This document shows positions 53,077 through 61,698 of a stretch of DNA of 64,000 bases, in pieces. Made by a program: the position numbers and the translations under genes. The stretch lies in assembly GCA_000169395.1 (NCBI GenBank), contig AAXZ01000011.1, positions 1 through 64,000 of the forward strand, given 5' to 3'. The first letter of the stretch is position 1, and every line of letters starts with the position of its first letter. This stretch comes from Rhodobacteraceae bacterium HTCC2150. GTDB taxonomy: Bacteria; Pseudomonadota; Alphaproteobacteria; Rhodobacterales; Rhodobacteraceae. The notes under the pieces are model-generated. The model ran no database searches and was not told the DNA's origin. It saw nothing but the letters and a program-made list of their open reading frames with translations.

Positions 53077-53403
53077 GCGTTCTCCTTCTGGGGCGTTAGA
53101 CCCAGTTTGATTTGTGGATTTGATTTTGTGATGAGGAACAAAGAAATTATTGGTTAGGGCAGTACCAAGCAGATCAACTGTTCAGTCGGTGTGTCGGCGC
53201 AAGATCAGATCTAGGGTGGGTTCGCCGTATATCCCTTTTAGGGGCCCTGAGATTGCGTAACCTGTGATACAATCCTCATAAATCTCCCAGACTTGAAACA
53301 GGTGTTCTGGGATATCGTCAAAGGCCCAGATTACGACGATGTCGTCTTCTTTGAGGTCCCATTTTGTCATTGCGACCCCCTGCGAAAAAAGAAGTCTGGT
53401 AAC
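52666..53403. repeat. Right copy of the long direct repeat
   Basis: Counterpart of 1-739. The match covers the N-terminal third of the integrase gene, the 62-aa ORF and the last codons of the 78-aa ORF. Since the window begins inside the left copy, similarity may extend further to the left of 52666. Confidence 0.95.
53182..53370 (-). CDS. 62-aa hypothetical protein of the integrase cassette (right copy)
   Basis: Same protein as at 518-706 apart from residues 2-4. Acidic N-terminal half (DLKEDDIVVIWAFDDIPEH), no Cys pair, no membrane helix. Its ATG overlaps the stop of the 78-aa gene by four bases, and it precedes the integrase by ~105 bases on the same strand. Presence in both cassette copies and tight coupling argue for a real gene. 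Confidence 0.65.
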   Translation of the reverse strand: MTKWDLKEDDIVVIWAFDDIPEHLFQVWEIYEDCITGYAISGPLKGIYGEPTLDLILRRHTD

Positions 53404-53603
53404 AGAACCCCAAGAGTGAAACTGAGAGGCAGGGGGAAGGGAATTGGCTTAAGTAGGTCGGGCAGCACAGCCAGTACAACCAGTGCACATGCAAGAGCCT
53501 GTGGAATCGAAAGGGCTAGGTCAAAGCGCAGCCTCAGCCCCCAGTTAAGGACCAGCCGGAAGCCCCACCCGACTGCAATAAGCAGCGTGAAAGTCGTAAA
53601 CAT
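53367..53603 (-). CDS. 78-aa two-helix membrane protein of the integrase cassette
   Basis: Two hydrophobic segments (residues ~2-22 and ~33-52) and a short basic tail FFFRRGSQ. Start at ATG 53603, weak ribosome site (TATGGAGATG upstream). Coupled by ATGA to the 62-aa gene. A truncated copy lies at 703-739. Function unknown; it could be a holin-like or immunity-type protein, but there is no direct evidence. Confidence 0.55.
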   Translation of the reverse strand: MFTTFTLLIAVGWGFRLVLNWGLRLRFDLALSIPQALACALVVLAVLPDLLKPIPFPLPLSFTLGVLLPDFFFRRGSQ

Positions 53604-53952
53604 CTATACATCTCCATAATGAGTTTCTTTGTATAGATGCCTGTGGTTTCTCAGTTTCACCGGTTGCTACAGCGTTCAGGGCTTCGCTAAAGCAGACAAT
53701 CGGACAAAATACAGCGAACAACTGGTCAGAGCTCAAATACGACCTTCAAAATTTGTTGAGATTCAGCAATCATGGCCCTTAGCCGACGTTCGCGAGTTAG
53801 TCCGGCGTTACGCTGCTGTTTCCGCAAAGCGGACCTTGCTCCGTCACAGGTTGTGATTGAGGTATTGCTGGACAACGGATCACATAAATTGAATTTTCAA
53901 CCGTTAACTGCCTTTTCTAATGTTGATTTCAAATACCCCCAAGTTGCCCAGA
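53604..53952. repeat. Intergenic with dispersed repeat motifs
   Basis: 53765-53860 contains CTTAGCCGACGTTCGCGAG and CCGCAAAGCGGACCTT, motifs of the Roseobacter-type intergenic repeat also seen near 15260 and 42630. Overlapping plus-strand open frames (53629-53856, 53772-53990) have no family resemblance and are rejected. Confidence 0.5.
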
Positions 53953-55488
53953 TCAGAACAGTGACAACTGTGTATTTTCGTTCGCATTAACCTTCGTCAT
54001 TTTCTTTGATGATCGTTTACGGCTGCCCAGTTTTGTGAATACGGCGTTGGCCGACGTACGGAAATCATCCCCCTTACGCACATCCGAAATGCGTTTCTTG
54101 GCCTGTCTTGCGGCAACTTCATGATCAAGAATCGGTTCTGGATAGTCGCGCCCCAGCTCGAATTCGACATCATCAAGCAACGTCCCTTTCCATTTCCATG
54201 GTTCGTGTATGAATTCGTTTGGCACGGCCCTTAACTCTGGAACCCACTTTCGAATGAACTTTCCGGTTGGATCATGCTCTTGGGATTGTTTGATTGGGTT
54301 ATAAACGCGCATTGTATTGATGCCTGTAACGCCAGATTGCATCTGTAATTGACTGTAATGAATACCTGGTTCGTAATCGGTAAACACACGCGCCAAGTGT
54401 TTCCCAGTAATGCGCCAATCAAGCCAAAGATGATAACTTGCAAAGCTCACCAACATTGCGCGCATGCGAAATGTGATCCAGCCCTCTGACACCAGATTAC
54501 GCATACAGGCATCGATGAAAGGGTAGCCAGTTTGCCCCGCGGCCCACGCCTGAAAATAGGCGTCGTTATGTTCGTCTTCGCGGATCCCTTCGAACGCGGG
54601 ATGCATACAGCAGGTCTCGATTGAGGGTTGGTCTTCGATTTTTTGCACGAAATGGCACCGCCATGCGACCCGTGATCCAAAAGCAGTTAAGTTACGACCA
54701 AATGTCTTCTTTTCCATGGGGGAGAGTTGCGCACGGCGCTTTGCAATCGACTGGACGACCTCGCGCACCGATAGGCTCCCCAGTGCAAGATGCGCAGATA
54801 GTCGCGAACAATACATTTCGGACGCATCGGGCGCAGAAATATGGTAAAGATATCGCTCGGCACGATACGTCAAGAAGCTCTGTAAATCTGCCACGGCAGC
54901 GTCACGTCCTCCTTTTTGAACATTACCCGTCAAGGCAGCGCCAAAAATTGGATCGTGTTTTGGAGGCAGCGGGGCCGATGCACATTTTGGAAAAGGCACA
55001 AGCTTAGTTGGCTTTGGACTTATTCGATCCGCCATGCGTTCATTTCGAATACGAGACCAGACATCGCGGCTTTTCAGCCGCCGTACAACGCCATTTGACG
55101 GATACTCATGAAACGGTATCTCAAGGTCAGAGCACAGCCCAGCCACCGCGACATCGCGGTCATATGTCCACGCATTTCCGGTTTCCTCATGGGCAAAGAG
55201 ATCAACGGCGCCAAACTTCTTTTGCAGCTGCGCTATAACATCCACGGCTACGCCTACTGCGATAATCAGTGGCTGCCCAAGATCCGTGAGGTCCTTATTG
55301 AGGTCGACCAAACAGTCATGGGTAAAATGCCAATGTCGGCGCGCTACATCAGGTTGCTGCCAACATTCCGGCTCAATGATATAAAGCGGGATGATCGGGC
55401 GGTTCGTGTGTGACGCGGCCAGCAAGGGCGCGTGATCTTGGACCCTTAAATCTCGTTTGAACCAAACAATGCATGGTGGTTGCGACAT
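53953..55488 (-). CDS. Cryptochrome/photolyase family protein
   Basis: 511 aa. N-terminal antenna Rossmann domain ([16 protein letters not shown], residues ~7-22) and C-terminal FAD domain: [58 protein letters not shown] and a [22 protein letters not shown] stretch that replaces the usual W-Q-W-x-x-G-T-G. That variant marks a distinct branch whose CPD-repair activity I cannot vouch for. Ends in QLSLF, a beta-clamp-binding-like tail. Last gene of the photolyase operon, 11 bases after the TIGR03643 gene. Confidence 0.85.
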   Translation of the reverse strand: MSQPPCIVWFKRDLRVQDHAPLLAASHTNRPIIPLYIIEPECWQQPDVARRHWHFTHDCLVDLNKDLTDLGQPLIIAVGVAVDVIAQLQKKFGAVDLFAHEETGNAWTYDRDVAVAGLCSDLEIPFHEYPSNGVVRRLKSRDVWSRIRNERMADRISPKPTKLVPFPKCASAPLPPKHDPIFGAALTGNVQKGGRDAAVADLQSFLTYRAERYLYHISAPDASEMYCSRLSAHLALGSLSVREVVQSIAKRRAQLSPMEKKTFGRNLTAFGSRVAWRCHFVQKIEDQPSIETCCMHPAFEGIREDEHNDAYFQAWAAGQTGYPFIDACMRNLVSEGWITFRMRAMLVSFASYHLWLDWRITGKHLARVFTDYEPGIHYSQLQMQSGVTGINTMRVYNPIKQSQEHDPTGKFIRKWVPELRAVPNEFIHEPWKWKGTLLDDVEFELGRDYPEPILDHEVAARQAKKRISDVRKGDDFRTSANAVFTKLGSRKRSSKKMTKVNANENTQLSLF

Positions 55489-55499
55489 CGTTCCTGACC

Positions 55500-55724
55500 C
55501 TATTTATAGACGTCTCTGCGATCCGAGAAATCGCGAACACGTCTGCGCCAAGCCTTGTAGCTGCCGCTTTTCAATTCGCGTCGCATAATGATTTTTACGT
55601 CTTTGTCACTTACCCCGTATTCGGTCTTAATATCGGAAAATCTGACGTGATCTGACAGGGCCATCTCGATAATTCCGCTGATGTGATCGGTGGAAAGAGC
55701 GGTTGTATCAGGGGCCTTCGACAT
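55500..55724 (-). CDS. TIGR03643 (DUF2805) family small protein
   Basis: 74 aa. [20 protein letters not shown], then [27 protein letters not shown]-type text gives an HTH-like helical fold with a strongly basic C-terminal half, so nucleic-acid binding is plausible. Genes of this family often accompany photolyase genes in marine bacteria. It overlaps the preceding photolyase-like gene by 17 bases and lies 11 bases before the next one. Confidence 0.8.
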   Translation of the reverse strand: MSKAPDTTALSTDHISGIIEMALSDHVRFSDIKTEYGVSDKDVKIIMRRELKSGSYKAWRRRVRDFSDRRDVYK

Positions 55725-56961
55725 GAGCGTGTCCTAGCGTGCTTAGAATGGTCGGGATCATTTTCTTGAGCTTAAAGAAGCCTTTCGTAGCATGGGGCCA
55801 TGTGTGCGTATCGTAGGGGCGGCGGTGCTGATAAAGCGTTATCCCTTCGGTGGCGAGTGTCGCCTGAAGGGCTGCGAGTTTTGTCGCGACGTCGCCGACT
55901 GGCGCAAAAGGTGTCACAACATGTTTGATGCCCGCCGCTTGTGCTGCGGCGATGATCGCAGTGGCCCAATCATCGGTTACGGCAACGTTAGATGGCGCGC
56001 CAAGACGATCCAGTGCGTCCCCAATCGCGCCTGTTTTAAAAGCGTGCTGTTGATTGCTCTGACCATGTTTGAGCGGCACACCCAGACCGATTATGCCTGA
56101 CGCCCCCTCGGGGATGAAATCATCGGGACGGCAATCTTCGGCCGTGACTAACAAGAGATGATCACCGTGAGGTTGGCGCGCCATTGGCTCAAGGGGGACG
56201 ACGGGGTGAATATCGTCTTCGAACAGTGGCAGTGTTGTTTTGGCCAACTGACCTATCGTTTTAAACGCGCCATCGGTATATTTGGCGATATTGTCCTGCC
56301 GCGCCAGATAGGTTTTGCCTTTCGTATGCAGCCCGCCTACCCAACGCCAACTGAGCGTGTTGGAGGCTGAATCACCATCGATCAAGTGGTTGAGGAAAAA
56401 GTCCGCCCCTAGTTCCCAAGGCAAGCGCAGGGTGAAAATCCAGATCGAGGCAAACCACATCCGCGCGTGGTTATGCAGATATCCAGTTTCCACAAGTTCG
56501 CGACACCAATGATCAAAACACGCAATGCCTGTCCGGCCTTCAATTGCGCCGATGTAATCAGCATTGAGCTCAGCGTTGCTGTGCAAGCGGTTCTGGGCGG
56601 TTCGAACACCCTGTTTGTAGCTGTTCCAAACGCTTGGATGCTGCTCTAGCCAACCTTTGAAATAGCCGCGCCAGAATACCTCTTGGATAAATTTCATGGC
56701 TGTGGATGGGCTGTATCGCGCCAGCGTTTGTGTCAGAACTTCCTCCTCAGTGATCAGCCTATGGCGGATCCATGGGGACAGCGCAGAGACCGTGCTGCGG
56801 TTATTTGCGCCCAAATCGTAATTGCGCTTCGATGCGTAATGCGCCCCAGTGCGGATGGCGAATTGTTCCATCCGCACAATCCCTGCGCTGCGGGTCGGTT
56901 CAAACGCGACCTTTTCTGGTGGCGCGGACATAGCCGCAAATAGGTCTTCTGATGCGCTCAT
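55708..56961 (-). CDS. Photolyase-like protein with permuted domain order
   Basis: 417 aa. The photolyase FAD domain comes first: [79 protein letters not shown] and [17 protein letters not shown]. An alpha/beta domain follows at ~285-400 ([47 protein letters not shown]) that resembles a reduced antenna domain, normally N-terminal. The DUF2256 stop overlaps ATG 56961 (ATGA), so I take this start instead of 57015. Light-driven repair or sensing is inferred from the FAD domain and context. Confidence 0.75.
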   Translation of the reverse strand: MSASEDLFAAMSAPPEKVAFEPTRSAGIVRMEQFAIRTGAHYASKRNYDLGANNRSTVSALSPWIRHRLITEEEVLTQTLARYSPSTAMKFIQEVFWRGYFKGWLEQHPSVWNSYKQGVRTAQNRLHSNAELNADYIGAIEGRTGIACFDHWCRELVETGYLHNHARMWFASIWIFTLRLPWELGADFFLNHLIDGDSASNTLSWRWVGGLHTKGKTYLARQDNIAKYTDGAFKTIGQLAKTTLPLFEDDIHPVVPLEPMARQPHGDHLLLVTAEDCRPDDFIPEGASGIIGLGVPLKHGQSNQQHAFKTGAIGDALDRLGAPSNVAVTDDWATAIIAAAQAAGIKHVVTPFAPVGDVATKLAALQATLATEGITLYQHRRPYDTHTWPHATKGFFKLKKMIPTILSTLGHAHVEGP

Positions 56962-57125
56962 GACGGTCGCTCCGTGCTGTGTTCGGCGGGCTTTGATCGA
57001 CGCGTACGTCGACAACGTTCTGAGCAGTATTTAACATCAACCCAAACCTTGGCCCATTTTTTGCGCCACGTGAACGGTAGGCCACATTTGGCACAGGTTT
57101 TACTTGGCAGGTCAGACTTTTTCAT
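56958..57125 (-). CDS. DUF2256 zinc-ribbon-like small protein
   Basis: 55 aa: [20 protein letters not shown], then [12 protein letters not shown]. The two CxxC/CxxxC pairs form a zinc knuckle and the Trp/Arg-rich part is the DUF2256 signature. Commonly found next to cryptochrome and photolyase genes. It overlaps the cryB stop by 14 bases and the next gene by four, so translation of all three is coupled. Basic, so nucleic-acid binding is likely. Confidence 0.85.
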   Translation of the reverse strand: MKKSDLPSKTCAKCGLPFTWRKKWAKVWVDVKYCSERCRRTRRSKPAEHSTERPS

Positions 57126-58647
57126 TGGTTTCTATCGCGCTAAAAAATCTACGGGTGTCAGCTTGGATCGCGTCACGTTTTTCATCGCTCATACGATCCA
57201 AGCTTTTGTACACGAACCCCATTCGCGGGTTCCCTCGCAATTTGCCCTCATTTCGCGCAATGAAATCCCAATATAGGTAGTTAAATGGGCACGCTGTAGG
57301 CCCGTTCTTAACCGTTGGTTTGTATTTACACGATCTACAATAGTTGGACATTTTGTTGATATAGGCACCACTGGCTGCATATGGTTTTGATCCAAGCAAC
57401 CCGCCGTCTGCAAATAAGATCATGCCTGTCACATTGGGCAATTCAACCCATTCATATGCATCTGCATAAACCAACATGTACCAATTATTGACCTCGTCCG
57501 GATCAAGACCGGCAATCAAAGCAAAGTTCCCAAGTACCATCAATCGCTGAATATGATGCGCATATGCATTCTGTTTGGTTTCAGTGATACATTGGCGCAT
57601 ACAGTTCATCTGTGTGTCGGCGGTCCAGTAAAATTCTGGAAGGGAACGTTGGGCATCAAAAAAGTTAACCGTTTTGTAATCCGGCATTTTAAGCCAATAA
57701 ATTCCTCGGACATATTCGCGCCAGCCTAGAATTTGACGGATAAAACCTTCGACCGCGTTCAGGGGCGCAGTGCCGTTGTGATAGGCCGCTTCAGCACGTT
57801 GAATACATTCAAGCGGCTCCAGAAGACCACAATTGAGGTAAAGGCCGATGTGGCTGTGGAACATCCAAGGTTCGCCCTGAATCATCGCGTCTTGGTAATC
57901 GCCAAACATCTTTAGACGGCGAGCGATAAATTCCTCAAACGCCACAATCGCCTGATCTCGTGTGACGGCGAAATGAAACGGCGTTAGGTCGCCGAAGTGA
58001 TCTGCGAAATGTGTCCCGACCAAATCCATCACCTCTTGGGTGATCGCGTCAGGGTACGCCCTATACGTCGTCGGTACATCTAACCCGTTAGAGGGGGGCT
58101 TGCGATTTTCTGCATCATAATTCCATTGGCCACCGATTGGGCCATCTTGGTCCATCAAGATTGAATACCTGCGGCGCATTTCACGGTAAAAAAATTCCAT
58201 CCGCAATTGTTTGCGACCATCTGCCCAGGCTGCAAAATCTGAAGCAGAGCTTAGAAAACGGTCATCACTCCTGATGGAAACATGCACATTCAAGGCTTGG
58301 GCCCACCTGCTCATATCGTCCGAAAGGCGATATTCGCTAGGTGTTGTTACAATTACCTCGTCAATCTCATGTTTACCAACAGCACGCGCGACCTCACCAC
58401 TCAAGGACCCTGCATTATCAGGGTCGTCATAACGAACGTAACGAAGATTCAATCCCTGTTCAGCCAGTTCTGCCGCGAAATGGCGCATCGCAGAAAAGAT
58501 GAACGCGATCTTCTTTTTATGATGTTTTACATAGGTTGCCTCGCTGCGAACTTCGCACATCAAAATGATGTCGTTTTGCGTGTCCACATCGGAAAGGCTG
58601 GAAATATTATGGCTAAGTTGATCGCCGAGTATAAGACGTAATTTCAT
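57112..58647 (-). CDS. cryB: Iron-sulfur bacterial cryptochrome/6-4 photolyase
   Basis: 511 aa. [15 protein letters not shown] start and [11 protein letters not shown] are typical of the FeS-BCP group (R. sphaeroides CryB, Agrobacterium PhrB). The four cluster Cys are at about 349, 437, 440 and 453 ([23 protein letters not shown]), nearly the PhrB numbering. FAD-binding and 6-4 lesion His region ([18 protein letters not shown]) and [24 protein letters not shown] are intact. GAGGGA abuts ATG 58653 and is properly spaced for ATG 58647, which I use. Repairs 6-4 photoproducts or tunes light responses. Confidence 0.92.
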   Translation of the reverse strand: MKLRLILGDQLSHNISSLSDVDTQNDIILMCEVRSEATYVKHHKKKIAFIFSAMRHFAAELAEQGLNLRYVRYDDPDNAGSLSGEVARAVGKHEIDEVIVTTPSEYRLSDDMSRWAQALNVHVSIRSDDRFLSSASDFAAWADGRKQLRMEFFYREMRRRYSILMDQDGPIGGQWNYDAENRKPPSNGLDVPTTYRAYPDAITQEVMDLVGTHFADHFGDLTPFHFAVTRDQAIVAFEEFIARRLKMFGDYQDAMIQGEPWMFHSHIGLYLNCGLLEPLECIQRAEAAYHNGTAPLNAVEGFIRQILGWREYVRGIYWLKMPDYKTVNFFDAQRSLPEFYWTADTQMNCMRQCITETKQNAYAHHIQRLMVLGNFALIAGLDPDEVNNWYMLVYADAYEWVELPNVTGMILFADGGLLGSKPYAASGAYINKMSNYCRSCKYKPTVKNGPTACPFNYLYWDFIARNEGKLRGNPRMGFVYKSLDRMSDEKRDAIQADTRRFFSAIETNEKV

Positions 58648-58719
58648 AACCATTCCCTCGCGAAAAACCTATAAGTAGAACGGGCGTTTCTGATCACTGC
58701 AACGCTGTTGAGAAGGACC

Positions 58720-59385
58720 TCACCAAGGTATAGATTTGCCAGCATAATCGAAAAACCCCCCTGTATCTTTTCGGGAAAGTTGATCCATCACTGCGACAAG
58801 GTTAGCTGCCGCAGCTGGGGCGGGCGTACGTTTTTGGGATTTGCCATAGTCTGCTGAGAAAGTTGTTTCGACAGTCCCAGGATGCAAGCAAACACAACAG
58901 GCTAAAGGATGTGTGCGCCCGAGTTCGATAGAAGCGCCACGGATCAACTGATTTAGAGCGGCTTTCGCGCTTCTGTAAGAGTGCCAGCCACCAATCTGGT
59001 TGTCGCTGATCGAACCAACGCGTGCTGAAAGTGCCGCAAAAACACAGGACCGGTCACGTGGCATCAAGCGAATACTGTGTTTCAGAACCAATGCGGGGCC
59101 GACAGCGTTAACTTGAAACTGATCCAGCAAGGCGGCGGCGTTCAAAGACTTTATGGATTTTTCTGGCTTTTGATCATTTATCACCAAAGCACCAGTCGCT
59201 ACGAGAATTAGGTCAAAAGTTCCCTCTAGTTTTCCGAGGCTCCTCTCAACAGAAGTTTCGTTGGTCACATCCAAGAGGTCACGGCTGCGCGACAAACCAA
59301 CAACTTCGTCGCCACGCGCGCGTAGCGATTTTGAAATTGCGCGTCCAATGCCGCCGGATTCACCTATTACAAGCGCTCGTTTCAT
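58720..59385 (-). CDS. Short-chain dehydrogenase/reductase
   Basis: 221 aa. NAD(P) motif VIGESGGIGRAISKSL (residues ~6-21; Gly-rich), SARVGSI with the catalytic Ser region and WHSYRSAKAALNQ (Y-x-x-x-K). C-factor/CsgA-like length. An SDR belongs to the RpoE regulon of Rhodobacter sphaeroides as I recall, so a role in the singlet-oxygen response is plausible. Fourteen bases after the secreted-protein gene, ~70 before cryB. Confidence 0.85.
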   Translation of the reverse strand: MKRALVIGESGGIGRAISKSLRARGDEVVGLSRSRDLLDVTNETSVERSLGKLEGTFDLILVATGALVINDQKPEKSIKSLNAAALLDQFQVNAVGPALVLKHSIRLMPRDRSCVFAALSARVGSISDNQIGGWHSYRSAKAALNQLIRGASIELGRTHPLACCVCLHPGTVETTFSADYGKSQKRTPAPAAAANLVAVMDQLSRKDTGGFFDYAGKSIPW

Positions 59386-59399
59386 TGTCAGAATACGAT

Positions 59400-59912
59400 C
59401 TAAGCGTCACAAAATGCGGTGTTTATGATGGCTTTTGAATTTGATCCTATGATTGCAGAATACTCTACATTGTTTGACACAAGCGACACTTTGGCACCAC
59501 GAATTTCGCCATCAGTGACCGTGATTTCACGCGACCCATTCGTATCGTCTACATCGATAGTAAAAGCTATCGTTTCATTTCGCTCAAGGCCAATCATGGA
59601 CAAAGTTGCGCGTTGATCTCCATCTGAAATCGTCGGCAACGATTTGAGATACTGCGCGCCAGCTGTCACTTCAAAAGGCTGGAACACTTCCACGCCTGCA
59701 CCAGAATTCGTGACGTCAAAAATCAAACCAGCATTTGATGCGGCAAAATCGATCGTAAGATCAGCTGCCTCTAGGTCGCAGGTGCCAACATTCAAAATTT
59801 CAAACCTGTCTTTCGGGGCGCCCTCAATAAATTTGACGTGGACATCCGCAAACAAAGGTGTCGAAAAATAAAAAATGGCCAATCCACTTAGGGCAAGTGC
59901 TGTTTTATTCAT
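59400..59912 (-). CDS. Small secreted protein (aggregation-factor-core-like)
   Basis: 170 aa. Signal peptide MNKTALALSGLAIFYFSTPL before FADVHVKF. The mature part is beta-rich (KDRFEILNVGTCDLEAADLT, GLIFDVTNSGAGVEVFQPFE) with Cys near residue 43 and Cys at the end that could pair. Related Rhodobacteraceae proteins are annotated aggregation factor core protein, a weakly supported name. First gene of the photolyase operon, directly behind a TGATCC-type promoter, so it is likely induced by singlet oxygen. Confidence 0.65.
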   Translation of the reverse strand: MNKTALALSGLAIFYFSTPLFADVHVKFIEGAPKDRFEILNVGTCDLEAADLTIDFAASNAGLIFDVTNSGAGVEVFQPFEVTAGAQYLKSLPTISDGDQRATLSMIGLERNETIAFTIDVDDTNGSREITVTDGEIRGAKVSLVSNNVEYSAIIGSNSKAIINTAFCDA

Positions 59913-59972
59913 GTTCGTTTCTCCACGATGTAGATAGCAGGCGAAAAGCTGTCGCCGATTTTTGATTCAGGT
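59913..59972. other. Leader of the photolyase operon
   Basis: Untranslated leader of about 50 bases between the predicted RpoE-type start site and the ATG at 59912; contains GGAGAAACGAAC as ribosome site. Confidence 0.5.
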
Positions 59973-60002
59973 ATATTACGTACAGTGTTCTCGGGTGGAT
60001 CA
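59973..60002 (-). promoter_or_regulatory. RpoE/ChrR-type promoter of the photolyase operon
   Basis: On the minus strand TGATCC (60002-59997), 18 bases, then TAATAT (59978-59973), preceded by CG. It matches the TGATCC-N18-TA form of Rhodobacter sphaeroides sigma-E promoters and the two other copies at 61568-61644. It would drive the seven-gene operon 59912-53953. Confidence 0.7.
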
Positions 60003-60281
60003 ATTTTTTGCAAATTTACGCGTGAAAAGAGTTTTCACAATCTAGTTCACAAGCGTCCAACGACCGCTCTTGGTTAAATTTCAACCCATCCAAACGCCGC
60101 AGATGTGCATCGCTAGGCGACAAAACCCAGCGATTTGGAACGGCTTCAGAATAATCACGCAGCTAATATGCCTTGACAGAAGAAGATCTGAAGGCCGTAA
60201 TTTTTCATCAAAGTCTTAACTGAAACACCCGAAGGATTGAGATAAAAACAATCAAGTCGTTTCTATAACGCTAGCTTTGTC
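60003..60281. other. Intergenic between chrR and the photolyase promoter
   Basis: No gene recognised. Presumed to contain the end of the rpoE-chrR message; no classical terminator seen. Confidence 0.4.
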
Positions 60282-60917
60282 TCATATCCGAAAGAGCGGT
60301 TGCAAAACGCGCGGCAACACCGAATTGAACTTGAGTGGCGCGTCCGTCGCGGCGAGGCAGATACAAGGTGCCCCATAGTCAGCAATCGGCGTGTGATCGA
60401 GATCCTCATCGGCAACCTCTAAGTCGCCAACGTCAAAGCGTCCTGTTTCGTCGCTAAAGCTGCCTTGAAGAACCAAAGTTAGCTCCAATCCGCCATGCGT
60501 ATGATCTGGCACCGCTTGCCCAGGCGGGATATAAAGCAAACGCACCGAGCCACTTTCGTCAGCGGACAAAATATTCTGTTTCACACCGCCGCCTAGCCGC
60601 CGCCAGCGTGGCGGTTTGCCTTTGAGGGCTTGCATGACGGGGCCAGGATAGACGCCCGTGCGTGCATAAACATCGGATTCTTGGTCTGGGGCATCAAGCA
60701 AACTTAACACGTTGGTTTTCAAATCCGGTGAAATTTCGACCGCATCAAAGCCCTCAAGAACAATCCCGCCAATTGCTTGATGCGCTTCAAAGGCAGCGCG
60801 GCACTTAAGACATAGTGAAATATGCGCAGCAACAACCAAGGCAAAAGGTTGGGGTAATGTACCAGCAGCATAAGCCGCCAACAACGCGTCGGGTGTGTGG
60901 TGGGTGATATCAGTCAT
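60282..60917 (-). CDS. chrR: ChrR-family cupin anti-sigma factor
   Basis: 211 aa. The N-terminal anti-sigma domain holds zinc with HISLCLKCRAAF (H-x3-C-x2-C, residues ~33-44 of the long form) and a His near the start (ITHHTPD). The C-terminal cupin (~100-195) has PPGQAVPDHTHGGLELTLVL, as in ChrR where it senses singlet oxygen. AAAGGA is too near ATG 60929 and better placed for ATG 60917. Overlaps the rpoE stop; holds RpoE inactive until singlet oxygen appears. Confidence 0.9.
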   Translation of the reverse strand: MTDITHHTPDALLAAYAAGTLPQPFALVVAAHISLCLKCRAAFEAHQAIGGIVLEGFDAVEISPDLKTNVLSLLDAPDQESDVYARTGVYPGPVMQALKGKPPRWRRLGGGVKQNILSADESGSVRLLYIPPGQAVPDHTHGGLELTLVLQGSFSDETGRFDVGDLEVADEDLDHTPIADYGAPCICLAATDAPLKFNSVLPRVLQPLFRI

Positions 60918-60918
60918 A

Positions 60919-61488
60919 TTAACGTACATCCTTTAAATCATGGCGTAAGCGTTCAAGTCCGAGGCGAATGCGAGATTTAATCGTCCCAAGTGGTAAACCA
61001 GTTTGGGCCTTGATTTCTTGGTGCGTGAGCTCGCCCAAATAGGCTTTTTCAATCATCTCACGTTGATCAGGTTTAAGTTTGGAAATCGCTTCTTTAAGCT
61101 GAAGCGCCTCTTGTTCAACGGCCAGAATTTGCCCCGCATCAGTGTCAGTGCGCCCACTGTCCTGTGCATCAGATTTAAGCTCTTCTGGCAAAGGGCGGTT
61201 TTCTTTGCGCAAGACATCAATCTGACGGTTTTTCGCAATCTGATAAACCCATGCAGCGACTTGAGCTTTTTGCGGATCAAACTGATCAGCTTTGCGCCAG
61301 ACAGTCAGCATCACATCTTGAACAATCTCTTCGGCCTGACCAGATCCTGTGCCAGAACGCATGATAAAACCCTTGAGGCGCGGCGCAAAGTGATCGAATA
61401 AAGCGGCGAATGCCGCACGATCTCGCGCATCTCTAACCGCCAGCATTTGCGCCGTTAAAGGAGATAGCTGTGCAGAAATTAGGGTCAC
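60919..61488 (-). CDS. rpoE: ECF sigma factor RpoE (ECF11, singlet-oxygen response)
   Basis: 189 aa from GTG 61488. Region 2 is AFAALFDHFAPRLKGFIM, then EEIVQDVMLTVWRKADQFDP and YQIAKNRQIDVLRKE; region 4 is LTHQEIKAQTGLPLGTIKSRIRLGLERLR. The frame is open to 61563, but the predicted autoregulatory promoter would start RNA at about 61560, and AAGGA precedes GTG 61488, from where the protein aligns with R. sphaeroides RpoE. ATG 61509 is an alternative. Directs transcription of photolyase and fatty-acid operons on both sides. Confidence 0.9.
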   Translation of the reverse strand: MTLISAQLSPLTAQMLAVRDARDRAAFAALFDHFAPRLKGFIMRSGTGSGQAEEIVQDVMLTVWRKADQFDPQKAQVAAWVYQIAKNRQIDVLRKENRPLPEELKSDAQDSGRTDTDAGQILAVEQEALQLKEAISKLKPDQREMIEKAYLGELTHQEIKAQTGLPLGTIKSRIRLGLERLRHDLKDVR

Positions 61489-61567
61489 GCGTTTCTGATC
61501 CTTTCGCATGCGTCTTGCAGGCGGTCGCTCAGTGTGATCAATTTTTCGGTTCAGTGTCAACATATCT

Positions 61568-61597
61568 AAACTACGAAGTGACTTAATCTTTGGATCA
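61568..61597 (-). promoter_or_regulatory. RpoE-type promoter of rpoE-chrR
   Basis: Minus strand: TGATCC (61597-61592), 18 bases ending in CG, then TAGTTT (61573-61568). Autoregulation of rpoE is known in R. sphaeroides. Confidence 0.75.
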
Positions 61598-61614
61598 TTT
61601 TTTTCGAAATTATT

Positions 61615-61644
61615 TGATCCAACAAGAGCTGCCTTCCGTAGTAC
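61615..61644 (+). promoter_or_regulatory. RpoE-type promoter of the FAD oxidoreductase-DUF1365-CfaA operon
   Basis: TGATCC (61615-61620), 18 bases ending in CG, then TAGTAC (61639-61644), divergent from the rpoE promoter 17 bases away. Leaves a leader of about 50 bases to the ATG at 61699. Confidence 0.75.
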
Positions 61645-61698
61645 AACTAAAATCGTCAGCTTGATCTGTCTGGTCTGTCAAAATTAATAGGAGTCCGC

